From Skeletonema tropicum (taxonomy: Eukaryota; Bacillariophyta; Thalassiosirophyceae; Thalassiosirales; Thalassiosiraceae), in assembly GCA_037178625.1 (NCBI GenBank), contig CM074128.1, positions 2,666,001 through 2,730,000 of the forward strand: DNA of 64,000 nucleotides, given 5' to 3'. Both the position numbers and the translations under genes were made by a program. Of this stretch, positions 22,024 to 32,558 are shown piece after piece (position 1 is the first letter of the stretch; each line of letters opens with the position of its first letter). The notes beneath the pieces are model-generated. The model ran no database searches. It saw nothing but the letters and a program-made list of their open reading frames with translations, and was not told where the DNA came from.

Positions 22024-23180
22024 ATGTTAACCCTCTTCCGCTTCCTACTTGGCTTTGCTCTCGCCAGCTCCGTATCCAAATCCAACGTTGCCGTCGTTGA
22101 AGCGTCCAATTTCAGCAAGGCACATGCACACACTGGGAAAGTGGAGCCGTTTACACCCGGTGATCCTAAAATTAAACTTGATCGGAAGGCTACGAATATT
22201 TTGAGTTCTGGGAAGCCATATCAGGTTAGTTGATGTATGCGTGTGTGCTGTACAAAATCTTGTGTTTGTGTGATTATATTTTGATACTTTAAATATGTCA
22301 TTAACTAACCTCCACCTCCTGTATACATCACAAAATAATGATGATTGGCTCTATAACTGTATAGACTCAAGTTCAAACTGGCGACAGTGGACGTGGTCTA
22401 GTCATCCAAGATGTCGATGCACCCACACACGTCGTTTGGGATAAAATCCTCGACTTTGACAATTACGGTAATATGGTTCCCAAATGCTTTGAATCCAAAA
22501 ATTACAAAATCATTGATCACAAACCCACCAAGGCAAATAACTTTCTAGAAAAGGAGATCTTCACACGGATGAAGGTTGGATTTCCCATGTTGAAATTGGA
22601 GTACTTTGTGAGGCATTTTGTGTATATTCAGCATCATAAAGCGTTGACATGGACGTTGGATTATACGAAGGAATCGGATTTTGATGACTCTTGTGGGTAT
22701 TGGTATATTGCTCCCCATCCGGATAATCCAGAGGAGAAGACGAGGTTGTATTATTCAGTGGGAGTGAGCATGTTTGATTGGATTCCAAAATTCGTGGTGG
22801 ATTTTATGAGCTCCAAAGCATTAACGGATGCGACCGCATGGGTGAAGAAATTTAGTGAGATTGAGTGGGCAAAGGAAGTAGCCAAAGGAGGTGGAACAAA
22901 AAGTAGTGGTGCTGGATCGCAGGTCAAGGATAAGGGGCCTCTTTTTGCGTTACCATTCTTTGGGAACAGACGGAAGAAAGAAGAGGAGGAGAGGCTTGCC
23001 AAAGAGGCTGCAGAGAAGGCAGCGATGGAAGCACAGGCTGAATTGGAAGAAAAGAAGAAACTATTTATTGTGCGTGCGGGATTCCGCAGATATCTTCTCG
23101 TCTCATTAGTAGTTGTGTTGGCAGTTTATAACATCAACACAGTTATTGCTGGAGGGTTCTTAAAAGACAAATCTGCTTAA
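22024..23180 (+). CDS. START/SRPBCC-fold lipid-binding-like protein with signal peptide and C-terminal membrane anchor
   Basis: Join 22024..22224 and 22365..23180, 338 residues. The intron (GTTAGT...TATAG, 140 bp) sits in phase 0 after ...GKPYQ; the spliced product continues TQVQTGDSGRGLVIQDV, and the domain runs across the junction. Residues 1-20 form a signal peptide. An SRPBCC (polyketide cyclase/START-like) domain spans roughly 55-230, with the pattern ...DVDAPTHVVWDKILDFDNYGN... and a later WTLDYT strand and YYSVGVSM. A Lys/Glu-rich linker (260-295) precedes a hydrophobic helix (about 306-330). This fits a lipid- or hydrophobic-ligand-binding protein anchored in a secretory or plastid membrane; the ligand is unknown. 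The start at 22024 is preferred because it gives a clean signal peptide, but upstream in-frame ATGs exist. Confidence 0.72.
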
Positions 23181-23568
23181 AGAAAATTGGGAAACAAATT
23201 CTCAACATAACAAAATAAATAGAGCGGCGGATGATTGAACAAATCAATCAATTAATTAACACAAGCGCGCGCTTCACCACAAAATAATCTAAATCAAAGT
23301 ATTATGACCTGTGAAAAACCCAATATGGAATTGCGCCGCTTATGCCAAAATACATTATAAGCCAGAAAAACAACAAAAGATTGCCTCCAGCCAATACAAA
23401 TTGCATCCAATAAAAGAATTTGCAGGTCTTGTAACAAAAACCATGACCCAAATTGAACAAATCCATGACTAGAAGCACCAAATTCTTCTATGGCGAAACA
23501 ATCGTATATGCGCAAAAGCAGCATCTAGTAGCCAATTATACTCTACAAACTAACATCAAAGTTCTCGT
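23181..23568. other. AT-rich spacer before the satellite
   Basis: Nearly 390 bp of AT-rich DNA with no gene or repeat recognised. It contains the 3' end of the START-like gene and abuts the satellite array. Confidence 0.4.
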
Positions 23569-26500
23569 ATCAGCTACGAGACTATAGCATCGCTTCTACG
23601 CACGCCAAACATCCTGAGCAGTGCATGATGTGCTTGTATACTATCACCGCCGACTATAATGGGCCACTAGAAGCGGCTCATGCCCGTAATGACGACGATA
23701 GGTACGATTTGATGATATCAAGCGTAGCTTGACAGCCCACACTGGACCTCTCAGATCAGCTACGGGACAGTAGCATCGCTTCTACGCACGCCAAACGTCT
23801 GAGCAGTACTAATGAGCTTGTATACTATCACCGCCGACTATCATGGGCCACTAGAAGCGGCTCATGCCCGTAATGACGACGATAGGTACGATTTGATGAT
23901 ATCACGCTGTAGCTGCTGCCAGCCCACACTGGACCTCTCAGATCAGCTACGGGACAGTAGCATCGCTTCTACGCACGCCAAACGTCTGAGCAGTACTAAT
24001 GAGCTTGAATACTATCACCGAAGACTATAATGGGCCACTAGAAGCGGCTCATGCCCGTAATGACGACGATGGGTACAACTTGGTAGGATTTGTGGTGCTG
24101 CTGGCCAGCCCACACTGGACCTCTCAGATCAGCTACGAGACAGTAGCATCGCTTCTACGCACGCCAAACGTCTGAGCAGTGCTAATGAGCTTGTATGGTA
24201 TCACCGCCGACTATAATGGGCCACTAGAAGCGGCTCATGCCCGTAATGACGACAATAGGTACGATTTGGTAGGATTTGTGGTGCTGCTGGCCAGCTCACA
24301 CTGGACCCTTCAGATCAGCCACGGGACTGTAGCATCGCTTCTACGCACGCCAAACGTCTGAGCAGTGCTAATGAGCTTGTATACTATCACCGCCGACTAT
24401 AATGGGCCACTAGAAGCGGCTCATGCCCGTAATGACGACGATAGGTACGATTTGGTAGGATTTGTGGTGCTGCTGGCCAGCCCACACTGGACCTCTCAGA
24501 TCAGCTACGGGACAGCAGCATCGCTTCTACGCACGCCAAACGTCTGAGCAGTACTAATGAGCTTGTATGGTATCACCGCCGACTATAGTGGGCCACTAGA
24601 AGCGGCTCATGCCCGTAATGACGACGATAGGTACGATTTGGTGGAATTTGTTGTGCTGCTGGCCAGCCCACACTGGACCTCTCAGATCAGCTACGAGAAA
24701 GTAGCATCGCTTTTACGCACGCCAAACGTCTGAGCAGTACTAATGAGCTTGTATGGTATCACCGCCGACTATAATGGGCCACTAGAAGCGGCTCATGCCC
24801 GTAATGACGACGATAGGTACGATTTGGTAGAATTTGTGGTGCTGCTGGCCAGCCCACACTGGACCTCTCAGATCAGCTACGGGACAGTAGCATCGCTTTT
24901 ACGCACGCCAAACGTCTGAGCAGTACTAATGAGCTTGTATGGTATCACCGCCGACTATAATGGGCCACTAGAAGCGGCTCATGCCCGTAATGACGACGAT
25001 AGGTACGATTTGGTAGAATTTGTGGTGCTGCTGGCCAGCCCACACTGGACCCTTCAGATCAGCTACGGGACAGTAGCATCGCTTTTACGCACGCCAAACG
25101 TCTGAGCAGTACTAATGAGCTTGTATGGTATCACCGCCGACTATAATGGGCCACTAGAAGCGGCTCATGCCCGTAATGACGACGATAGGTACGATTTGGT
25201 AGGATTTGTGGTGCTGCTGGCCAGCCCACACTGGACCTCTCAGATCAGCTATACGAGACAGTAGCATCGCTTTTACGCACGCCAAACGTCTGAGCAGTAC
25301 TAATGAGCTTGTATGGTATCACCGCCGACTATAGTGGGCCACTAGAAGCGGCTCATGCCCGTAATGACGACGATAGGTACGATTTGGTAGGATTTGTTGT
25401 GCTGCTGGCCAGCCCACACTGGACCTCTCAGATCAGCTACGGGACAGTAGCATCGCTTCTACGCACGCCAAACGTCTGAGCAGTACTAATGAGCTTGTAT
25501 GGTATCACCGCCGACTATAATGGGCCACTAGAAGCGGCTCATGCCCGTAATGACGACGATAGGTACGATTTGGTAGGATTTGTTGTGCTGCTGGCCAGCC
25601 CACACTGGACCTCTCAGATCAACTACGGGACAGTAGCATCGCTTCTACTCACGCCAAACGTCTGAGCAGTACTAATGAGCTTGTATGGTATCACCGCCGA
25701 CTATAATGGGCCACTAGAAGCGGCTCATGCCCGTAATGACGACGATAGGTACGATTTGGTGGAATTTTGTTGTGCTGCTGGCCAGCTCACACTGGACCTC
25801 TCAGATCAGCTACGGGACAGTAGCATCGCTTCTACGCACGCCAAACGTCTGAGCAGTACTAATGAGCTTGTATACTATCACCGCCGACTATAATGGGCCA
25901 CTAGAAGCGGCTCATGCCCGTAATGACGACGATAGGTACGATTTGATGATATCAAGCGTCCAGCCCACACTGGACCCTTCAGATCAGCTACGGGACAGTA
26001 GCATCGCTTTTACGCACGCCAAACGTCTGAGCAGTACTAATGAGCTTGTATGGTATCACCGCCGACTATAATGGGCCACTAGAAGCGGCTCATGCCCGTA
26101 ATGACGACGATAGGTACGATTTGGTAGGATTTGTTGTGCTGCTGGCCAGCCCACACTGGACCTCTCAGATCAGCTACGGGACAGTAGCATCGCTTCTACT
26201 CACGCCAAACGTCTAAGCAGTACTAATGAGCTTGTATACTATCACCGCCGACTATAATGGGCCACTAGAAGCGGCTCATGCCCGTAATGACGACGATAGG
26301 TACGATTTGGTGGAATTTGTGGTGCTGCTGGCCAGCTCACACTGGACCTCTCAGATCAGCTACGGGACAGTAGCATCGCTTCTACGCACACCAAACGTCT
26401 GAGCAGTACTAATGAGCTTGTATGGTATCACCGCCGACTATAATGGGCCACTAGAAGCGGCTCATGCCCGTAATGACGACGATAGGTACGATTTGATGAT

Positions 26501-29233
26501 ATCAAGCGTAGTTTGCCAGCCCACACTGGACCTCTCAGATCAGCTACGGGACAGCAGCATCGCTTTTACGCACGCCAAACGTCTGAGCAGTACTAATGAG
26601 CTTGTATGGTATCACCGCCGACTATAATGGGCCACTAGAAGCGGCTCATGCCCGTAATGACGACGATAGGTACGATTTGATGATATCAAGCGTAGTTTGC
26701 CAGCCCACACTGGACCTCTCAGATCAGCTACGGGACAGCAGCATCGCTTTTACGCACGCCAAACGTCTGAGCAGTACTAATGAGCTTGTATGGTATCACC
26801 GCCGACTATAATGGGCCACTAGAAGCGGCTCATGCCCGTAATGACGACGATAGGTACGATTTGGTGGAATTTGTTGTGCTGCTGGCCAGCTCACACTGGA
26901 CCTCTCAGATCAGCTACGGGACAGTAGCATCGCTTCTACGCACGCCAAACGTCTGAGCAGTACTAATGAGCTTGTATACTATCACCGCCGACTATAATGG
27001 GCCACTAGAAGCGGCTCATGCCCGTAATGACGACGATAGGTACGATTTGGTAGAATTTGTGGTGCTGCTGGCCAGCCCACACTGGACCTCTCAGATCAGC
27101 TACGGGACAGTAGCATCGCTTTTACGCACGCCAAACGTCTGAGCAGTACTAATGAGCTTGTATGGTATCACCGCCGACTATAATGGGCCACTAGAAGCGG
27201 CTCATGCCCGTAATGACGACGATAGGTACGATTTGGTAGAATTTGTGGTGCTGCTGGCCAGCCCACACTGGACCCTTCAGATCAGCTACGGGACAGTAGC
27301 ATCGCTTTTACGCACGCCAAACGTCTGAGCAGTACTAATGAGCTTGTATGGTATCACCGCCGACTATAATGGGCCACTAGAAGCGGCTCATGCCCGTAAT
27401 GACGACGATAGGTACGATTTGGTAGGATTTGTTGTGCTGCTGGCCAGCCCACACTGGACCTCTCAGATCAGCTATATACGAGACAGTAGCATCGCTTTTA
27501 CGCACGCCAAACGTCTGAGCAGTACTAATGAGCTTGTATGGTATCACCGCCGACTATAATGGGCCACTAGAAGCGGCTCATGCCCGTAATGACGACGATA
27601 GGTACGATTTGGTAGGATTTGTGGTGCTGCTGGCCAGCCCACACTGGACCTCTCAGATCAGCTACGGGACAGTAGCATCGCTTTTACGCACGCCAAACGT
27701 CTGAGCAGTACTAATGAGCTTGTATGGTATCACCGCCGACTATAATGGGCCACTAGAAGCGGCTCATGCCCGTAATGACGACGATAGGTACGATTTGGTA
27801 GGATTTGTTGTGCTGCTGGCCAGCCCACACTGGACCTCTCAGATCAGCTACGGGACAGTAGCATCGCTTCTACTCACGCCAAACGTCTAAGCAGTACTAA
27901 TGAGCTTGTATGGTATCACCGCCGACTATAATGGGCCACTAGAAGCGGCTCATGCCCGTAATGACGACGATAGGTACGATTTGGTGGAATTTGTGGTGCT
28001 GCTGGCCAGCTCACACTGGACCTCTCAGATCAGCTACGGGACAGTAGCATCGCTTCTACGCACGCCAAACGTCTGAGCAGTACTAATGAGCTTGTATGGT
28101 ATCACCGCCGACTATAATGGGCCACTAGAAGCGGCTCATGCCCGTAATGACGACGATAGGTACGATTTGATGATATCAAGCGTCCAGCCCACACTGGACC
28201 CTTCAGATCAGCTACGGGACAGTAGCATCGCTTCTACGCACGCCAAACGTCTAAGCAGTACTAATGAGCTTGTATGGTATCACCGCCGACTATAATGGTC
28301 AACTAGAAGCGGCTCATGCCCGTAATGACGACGATAGGTACGATTTGGTAGGATTTGTTGTGCTGCTGGCCAGCCCACACTGGACCTCTCAGATCAGCTA
28401 CGGGACAGTAGCATCGCTTCTACTCACGCCAAACGTCTAAGCAGTACTAATGAGCTTGTATGGTATCACCGCCGACTATAATGGGCCACTAGAAGCGGCT
28501 CATGCCCGTAATGACGACGATAGGTACGATTTGGTGGAATTTGTTGTGCTGCTGGCCAGCTCACACTGGACCTCTCAGATCAGCTACGGGACAGTAGCAT
28601 CGCTTCTACGCACGCCAAACGTCTGAGCAGTACTAATGAGCTTGTATGGTATCACCGCCGACTATAATGGGCCACTAGAAGCGGCTCATGCCCGTAATGA
28701 CGACGATAGGTACGATTTGATGATATCAAGCGTAGTTTGCCAGCCCACACTGTACCCTTCAGATCAGCTACGGGACAGTAGCATCGCTTTTACGCACGCC
28801 AAACGTCTGAGCAGTACTAATGAGCTTGTATGGTATCACCGCCGACTATAATGGGCCACTAGAAGCGGCTCATGCCCGTAATGACGACGATAGGGTACGA
28901 TTTGGTGGAATTTGTTGTGCTGCTGGCCAGCTCACACTGGACCTCTCAGATCAGCTACGAGACTAGTAGCATCGCTTCTACGCACGCCAAACGTCTGAGC
29001 AGTACTAATGAGCTTGTATACTATCACCGCCGACTATAATGGGCCACTAGTAAGCTGCTCACTGCCCGTAATGACGACGATAGGTACGATTTGATGATAT
29101 CAAGCGTAGCTTGCCAGCCCACACTGGACCCTTCAGATCAGCTACGGGACAGTAGCATCGCTTCTACGCACGCCAAACGTCTGAGCAGTACTAATGAGCT
29201 TGTATGGTATCACCTCCGACTTTAATGGGCCAC
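23569..29233. repeat. Satellite array, about 30 units of ~186 bp with higher-order structure
   Basis: A tandem array of about 5.7 kb. Each unit carries the core GGGCCACTAGAAGCGGCTCA and AACGTCTGAGCAG. Most units are 184-188 bp; a subset with a GATGATATCAAGCG block is shorter (about 178-186 bp). Classifying units by the stretch after GATTTG (types GGTAGG, GGTAGA, GGTGGA and GATGATATC) shows units 6-16 repeating in the same order as units 18-28. That is a higher-order period of about 2.2 kb, 12 units. The last unit decays at about 29225. Each standard unit contains a ~60-codon frame closed by a stop in GTCTGAGC or GTCTAAGC. Nothing else is known about it. Confidence 0.95.
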
Positions 29234-29414
29234 TCAAGGTTTTAGAGTGGTTTTCTTCATCATAGTCATCATCTTCAATCGAGTGTACTGCAAATGTGAA
29301 ATTAGGCTCGAAGTTACATTTATCATGATGTTTAATTTTACAATATTTTTGATCAAGTATAAGTGTACACTCAATTTTTGAATTAGAGACGTATTTTCCA
29401 CTATTGAAATAAGA

Positions 29415-30383
29415 TCATTTTAATTGTAGAAAAGGTAATATATTCTTGATCACAATACTTGCACCTGACGTAAACCTTGCTCTTTCACGGTCCTGACTGT
29501 CCCTCGTCGTTCTCACCCCCCCTCTTTCATCTCCTGTTTTGACATCAAGGTTAACCTTCCAAAGACTGAGTTCAAGCAGCGTTGTAGCCTCCTTCAATAT
29601 CTTGTGGTGTTCGTTTTTGTAGTGGTCAAATTTGCGGATGACCGTTCTCATCCACCGCTGTATTTCTGAAGTCTTTTGCCAAGATGCGGTGTGGGGTAGT
29701 ACTAAATTGATTCGATTGATTTGATTTATCATTTCATTTCTCCAGCTTTCCATGTGCAAAAAGTCAACAGTGCTGTTGAATCCCCCTACTAGATCCACTG
29801 TTGTTAAGTTGGGACAGTTACGGAATACATAATCTCCGATCATATTGTCTTTCAATGGCAAGACGATTCGATTCAAGTTGAAGCAGGTATTGAACGCATA
29901 TTGCCGTAGTGTTTCAAGTCCTTCACCGCATACTACATCAGATAGCTCATCACAATAAACGAAAACCCCCGTTTCGATGGTCCTCACGGATGGCATCGTG
30001 ATGATTCTCAATAAGGAGCAACCGAAAAATGCCCCATCTTCAATCGTTTCCAGAACGTGACCAAATTCTACATCTGTTAGGGCGCTACACCCATAGAATG
30101 CTGCCTTTTTGATGATTTTGACGCCCAGCAACTTAATGCTCCCCCTCAATGAGGTGCAGTTGATGAATGCCCACTCCTCAATAACTTCGATCTCATCATG
30201 AAATTCCACATGAATTAGTTGATGACGATATCGGAATGAATTTGATGGAATTCTTTTGACGGATCTATCAATTTTGGCACGTCGAACACCCAGGGGCACT
30301 TCTTGATCACCGCCCATGTAGATAAAAATCTCATCATCATCTTGTGCCTCCGCCATTATTCCTCCTAATCCTCCTTCCTCCAT
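29415..30383 (-). CDS. BspA-like leucine-rich-repeat protein
   Basis: A 322-residue protein with five to seven LRR_5-type repeats (about residues 55-215), seen as [ILV]E-x-[AG]-F-x-x-C-[ST]-x-L spacing. The N-terminus (MAEAQDDDEIFIYMGG from the second ATG at 30356) matches the kind seen in large diatom families of these proteins, so the start may be 30356 rather than 30383. The last 90 residues are basic and lack repeats. BspA-like LRR proteins in diatoms have no proven function; surface or protein-binding roles are usually supposed. No signal peptide is visible. The gene ends 180 bp after the satellite array. Confidence 0.78.
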   Translation of the reverse strand: MEEGGLGGIMAEAQDDDEIFIYMGGDQEVPLGVRRAKIDRSVKRIPSNSFRYRHQLIHVEFHDEIEVIEEWAFINCTSLRGSIKLLGVKIIKKAAFYGCSALTDVEFGHVLETIEDGAFFGCSLLRIITMPSVRTIETGVFVYCDELSDVVCGEGLETLRQYAFNTCFNLNRIVLPLKDNMIGDYVFRNCPNLTTVDLVGGFNSTVDFLHMESWRNEMINQINRINLVLPHTASWQKTSEIQRWMRTVIRKFDHYKNEHHKILKEATTLLELSLWKVNLDVKTGDERGGVRTTRDSQDRERARFTSGASIVIKNILPFLQLK

Positions 30384-30804
30384 TGTAATTATATCTTATG
30401 TACCGCAATGAATCTCCTTCAACAAAGGCGAATAGAAAACACTTCCCATGGTCCGGAATGCGACGCTGTTCGTTCTGCCATCGGTGTATGAAGAATCCAG
30501 ATAGTTCGAGATAGCAATGCAATTATCTAATGACCTAAGTGTTATGAAACTAGTTGAGACGATAGTAGGGGAAGGGGACGGAGGACGGAGGCTCTGGCTG
30601 CCATGGTGCTCAAGGCGGGGGCGGGGCGCGGGGCGTGGTCGTTGGTCGTGTGTAGGTAGTACCTAAGTACCTAAGTACGTGTGAGCCTTTTTGTAGCGGG
30701 CGGCGGGCATCCTCCCTTCACTTTTATCCCGGAAAGACGAGAATGACAAAGATCAAAATCAAAATCCAATCAAATCCTGACCGACGTGAAATGAACTGAT
30801 CACG
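30384..30804. promoter_or_regulatory. Divergent intergenic region, LRR gene / 2OG oxygenase
   Basis: About 420 bp between divergent genes. It includes a G/C-rich block near 30560-30640 (GGCGGGGGCGGGGCGCGGGG) that stands out from the surrounding AT-rich DNA. It may be a promoter element; this is inference. Confidence 0.35.
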
Positions 30805-32344
30805 ATGGCCTCGACTACTACTACTATCACCGCAGACCTCTCCCCTAAGGATTTCGAGGCCTACATCGGCAACCAATTGTCTAATTATGTCAGAGGCATG
30901 ACATCTGACTTCAGCTGTGGTGGACGGCTCAAGTGATGCCAGTCTCAGTAACCCTCGTTGGTAACAACAATGACGCTGATACTGCTAAGGACAACCCGTG
31001 ATTATTCAGGTGCCGCAAGAACTTCGTGATTTGAAATTGAAACCAATGGAGTATAGAAAGATGTCACCTGGAGAATACAGTAGTGATGGTTCATTCGAAC
31101 GAGCTGATGAGAAGAGGAAAGAACTGTTTGCAGAACAGGCTGCTGATTTAGAGGGACTTATTAGTTCTATACCCAAGGCATCGTTTGGTAAGGGTGGCGA
31201 GACGGTGTATGATACCAATATTCGCGATGCATTGCAACTTAAGGCAGAGAAGTTTGATCTAAGTTTACCACAGGAGAAAATTGACGAGATATTGGTGTCG
31301 ATTAAGGAGGATATGGGTTTGACAACTGATATTATTGCAGAACCATACAGTTTGAACGCCTATCAAAAAGGAGGGAAGTTTCTGAAGCACAAGGATACAC
31401 CTAGGGGTGATGATATGTTTGGCACTCTAGTACTTTGCTTACCAAGTTGGTTCACGGGTGGTACAATGGAAGTTTCATTGGGTGACGAAAAAGAAACGTA
31501 CTTTGAGTACAGTTTGCCACGCTATTCTTCGTCTCCTGAAACACCTCGGGATCCTTGTGAAATTAGGTGGGCTGCATTCTTTGCAGATGTCGATCACGAA
31601 ATACTTACAGTTGAGGAGGGTATACGAATCACAGTGACGTATCTGCTACGTAGGAAGGATAGTGCTTCAGCAAAATCAATAATACCTCGTGCTTTAGAAG
31701 GTAATGAACAGGCTAAAATGATTAAAGATGCATTTGAAGTGGGACTTCGAGATAAGCGGTTCTTTCCAGAGGGCGGAAAAGTTGGTTTGCCGTGTCTTCA
31801 TTTATACACCAATGAGGAAGTATTTGGACCAAATGATGATAGTTCCAAAGCTCTGACGAAAGCTCAACTTAACAGACTCAAAGGAAAAGATCTGATGTTG
31901 GCAAATGCATGTGCTTCGGCGGGTCTATCTCTACGTCTTCAACCATATCTGCTCAATGAAAATAGTGGAGGATGCGGTGGAGATTGGCCTCTAAAGAAAT
32001 ATCCCAAAGAACTGGATTCGAGTGACAATGAATTCGAGCTTGAAATGTTATATATGCGTGCAAGTGATCGGAATATTGAACGTCATCCAAACACAAAAGG
32101 AAAGTCGAGATATGTGAATCAGGAAGCTGATCTATGGATCCTATACCACGATGATGGCGCAAAGCATGATTTAGGTGAGAAGCAATACGCCGGAGATGGG
32201 TACTTTGGCAACGAAGCATCTCATATCCACTTTTATGTGAAGGCCTGCCTGCTAATAGACGTGCCTCATTGGAGTGAGTGTCGGGGTATTGCTGAAACTG
32301 ATACAAAATATCCACAAACGAAGAAGCAAAAGATTGAACAGTAG
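30805..32344 (+). CDS. 2-oxoglutarate/Fe(II)-dependent oxygenase-like protein with a disrupted 5' end
   Basis: The long frame runs 31046-32344 from its first ATG (432 residues). It contains a 2OG-Fe(II) oxygenase core: H115-K-D117 (FLKHKDTPRG), then FGTLVLCLP and GGTMEV, then H184 in FADVDHEI and R194 in EGIRITVTY. These are the two His, one Asp and the Arg expected for Fe and 2-oxoglutarate binding. An ATG at 30805 opens a 43-codon frame (MASTTTTITADLSPKDFEAY...) that looks like this family's N-terminus but stops at 30936. Other frames continue the same theme (DGSSDASLSNP, then VTLVGNNNDADTAKDNP), so the 5' end seems to hold several frame shifts or an unresolved intron. Substrate unknown. 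It could be a decaying gene copy. Confidence 0.6.
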
Positions 32345-32558
32345 TTGTAGGGAGTAAAGAAGGAGTGCAACAGGCTGTTTAATTTGCAATTGATTGACAG
32401 AATGATATACACTTTAAACTTTGCTTGCTGTTATATCTTCTCGTGACTCAATGCAGAAAGATTAGCTGCTATTGGAATAATAGAATATTAAAGCCACCAA
32501 TGCTGCACAAACAACATAATGCAATGATGATGTTTGCACTCTATGTTGTTGTCTGTTG

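Noticed and set aside
23569..29233. Satellite as a 5S rRNA, snRNA or CRISPR array
   Set aside because: No 5S or U6 consensus was recognised, and units are contiguous without spacers of varying sequence, so neither RNA-gene tandem nor CRISPR fits.
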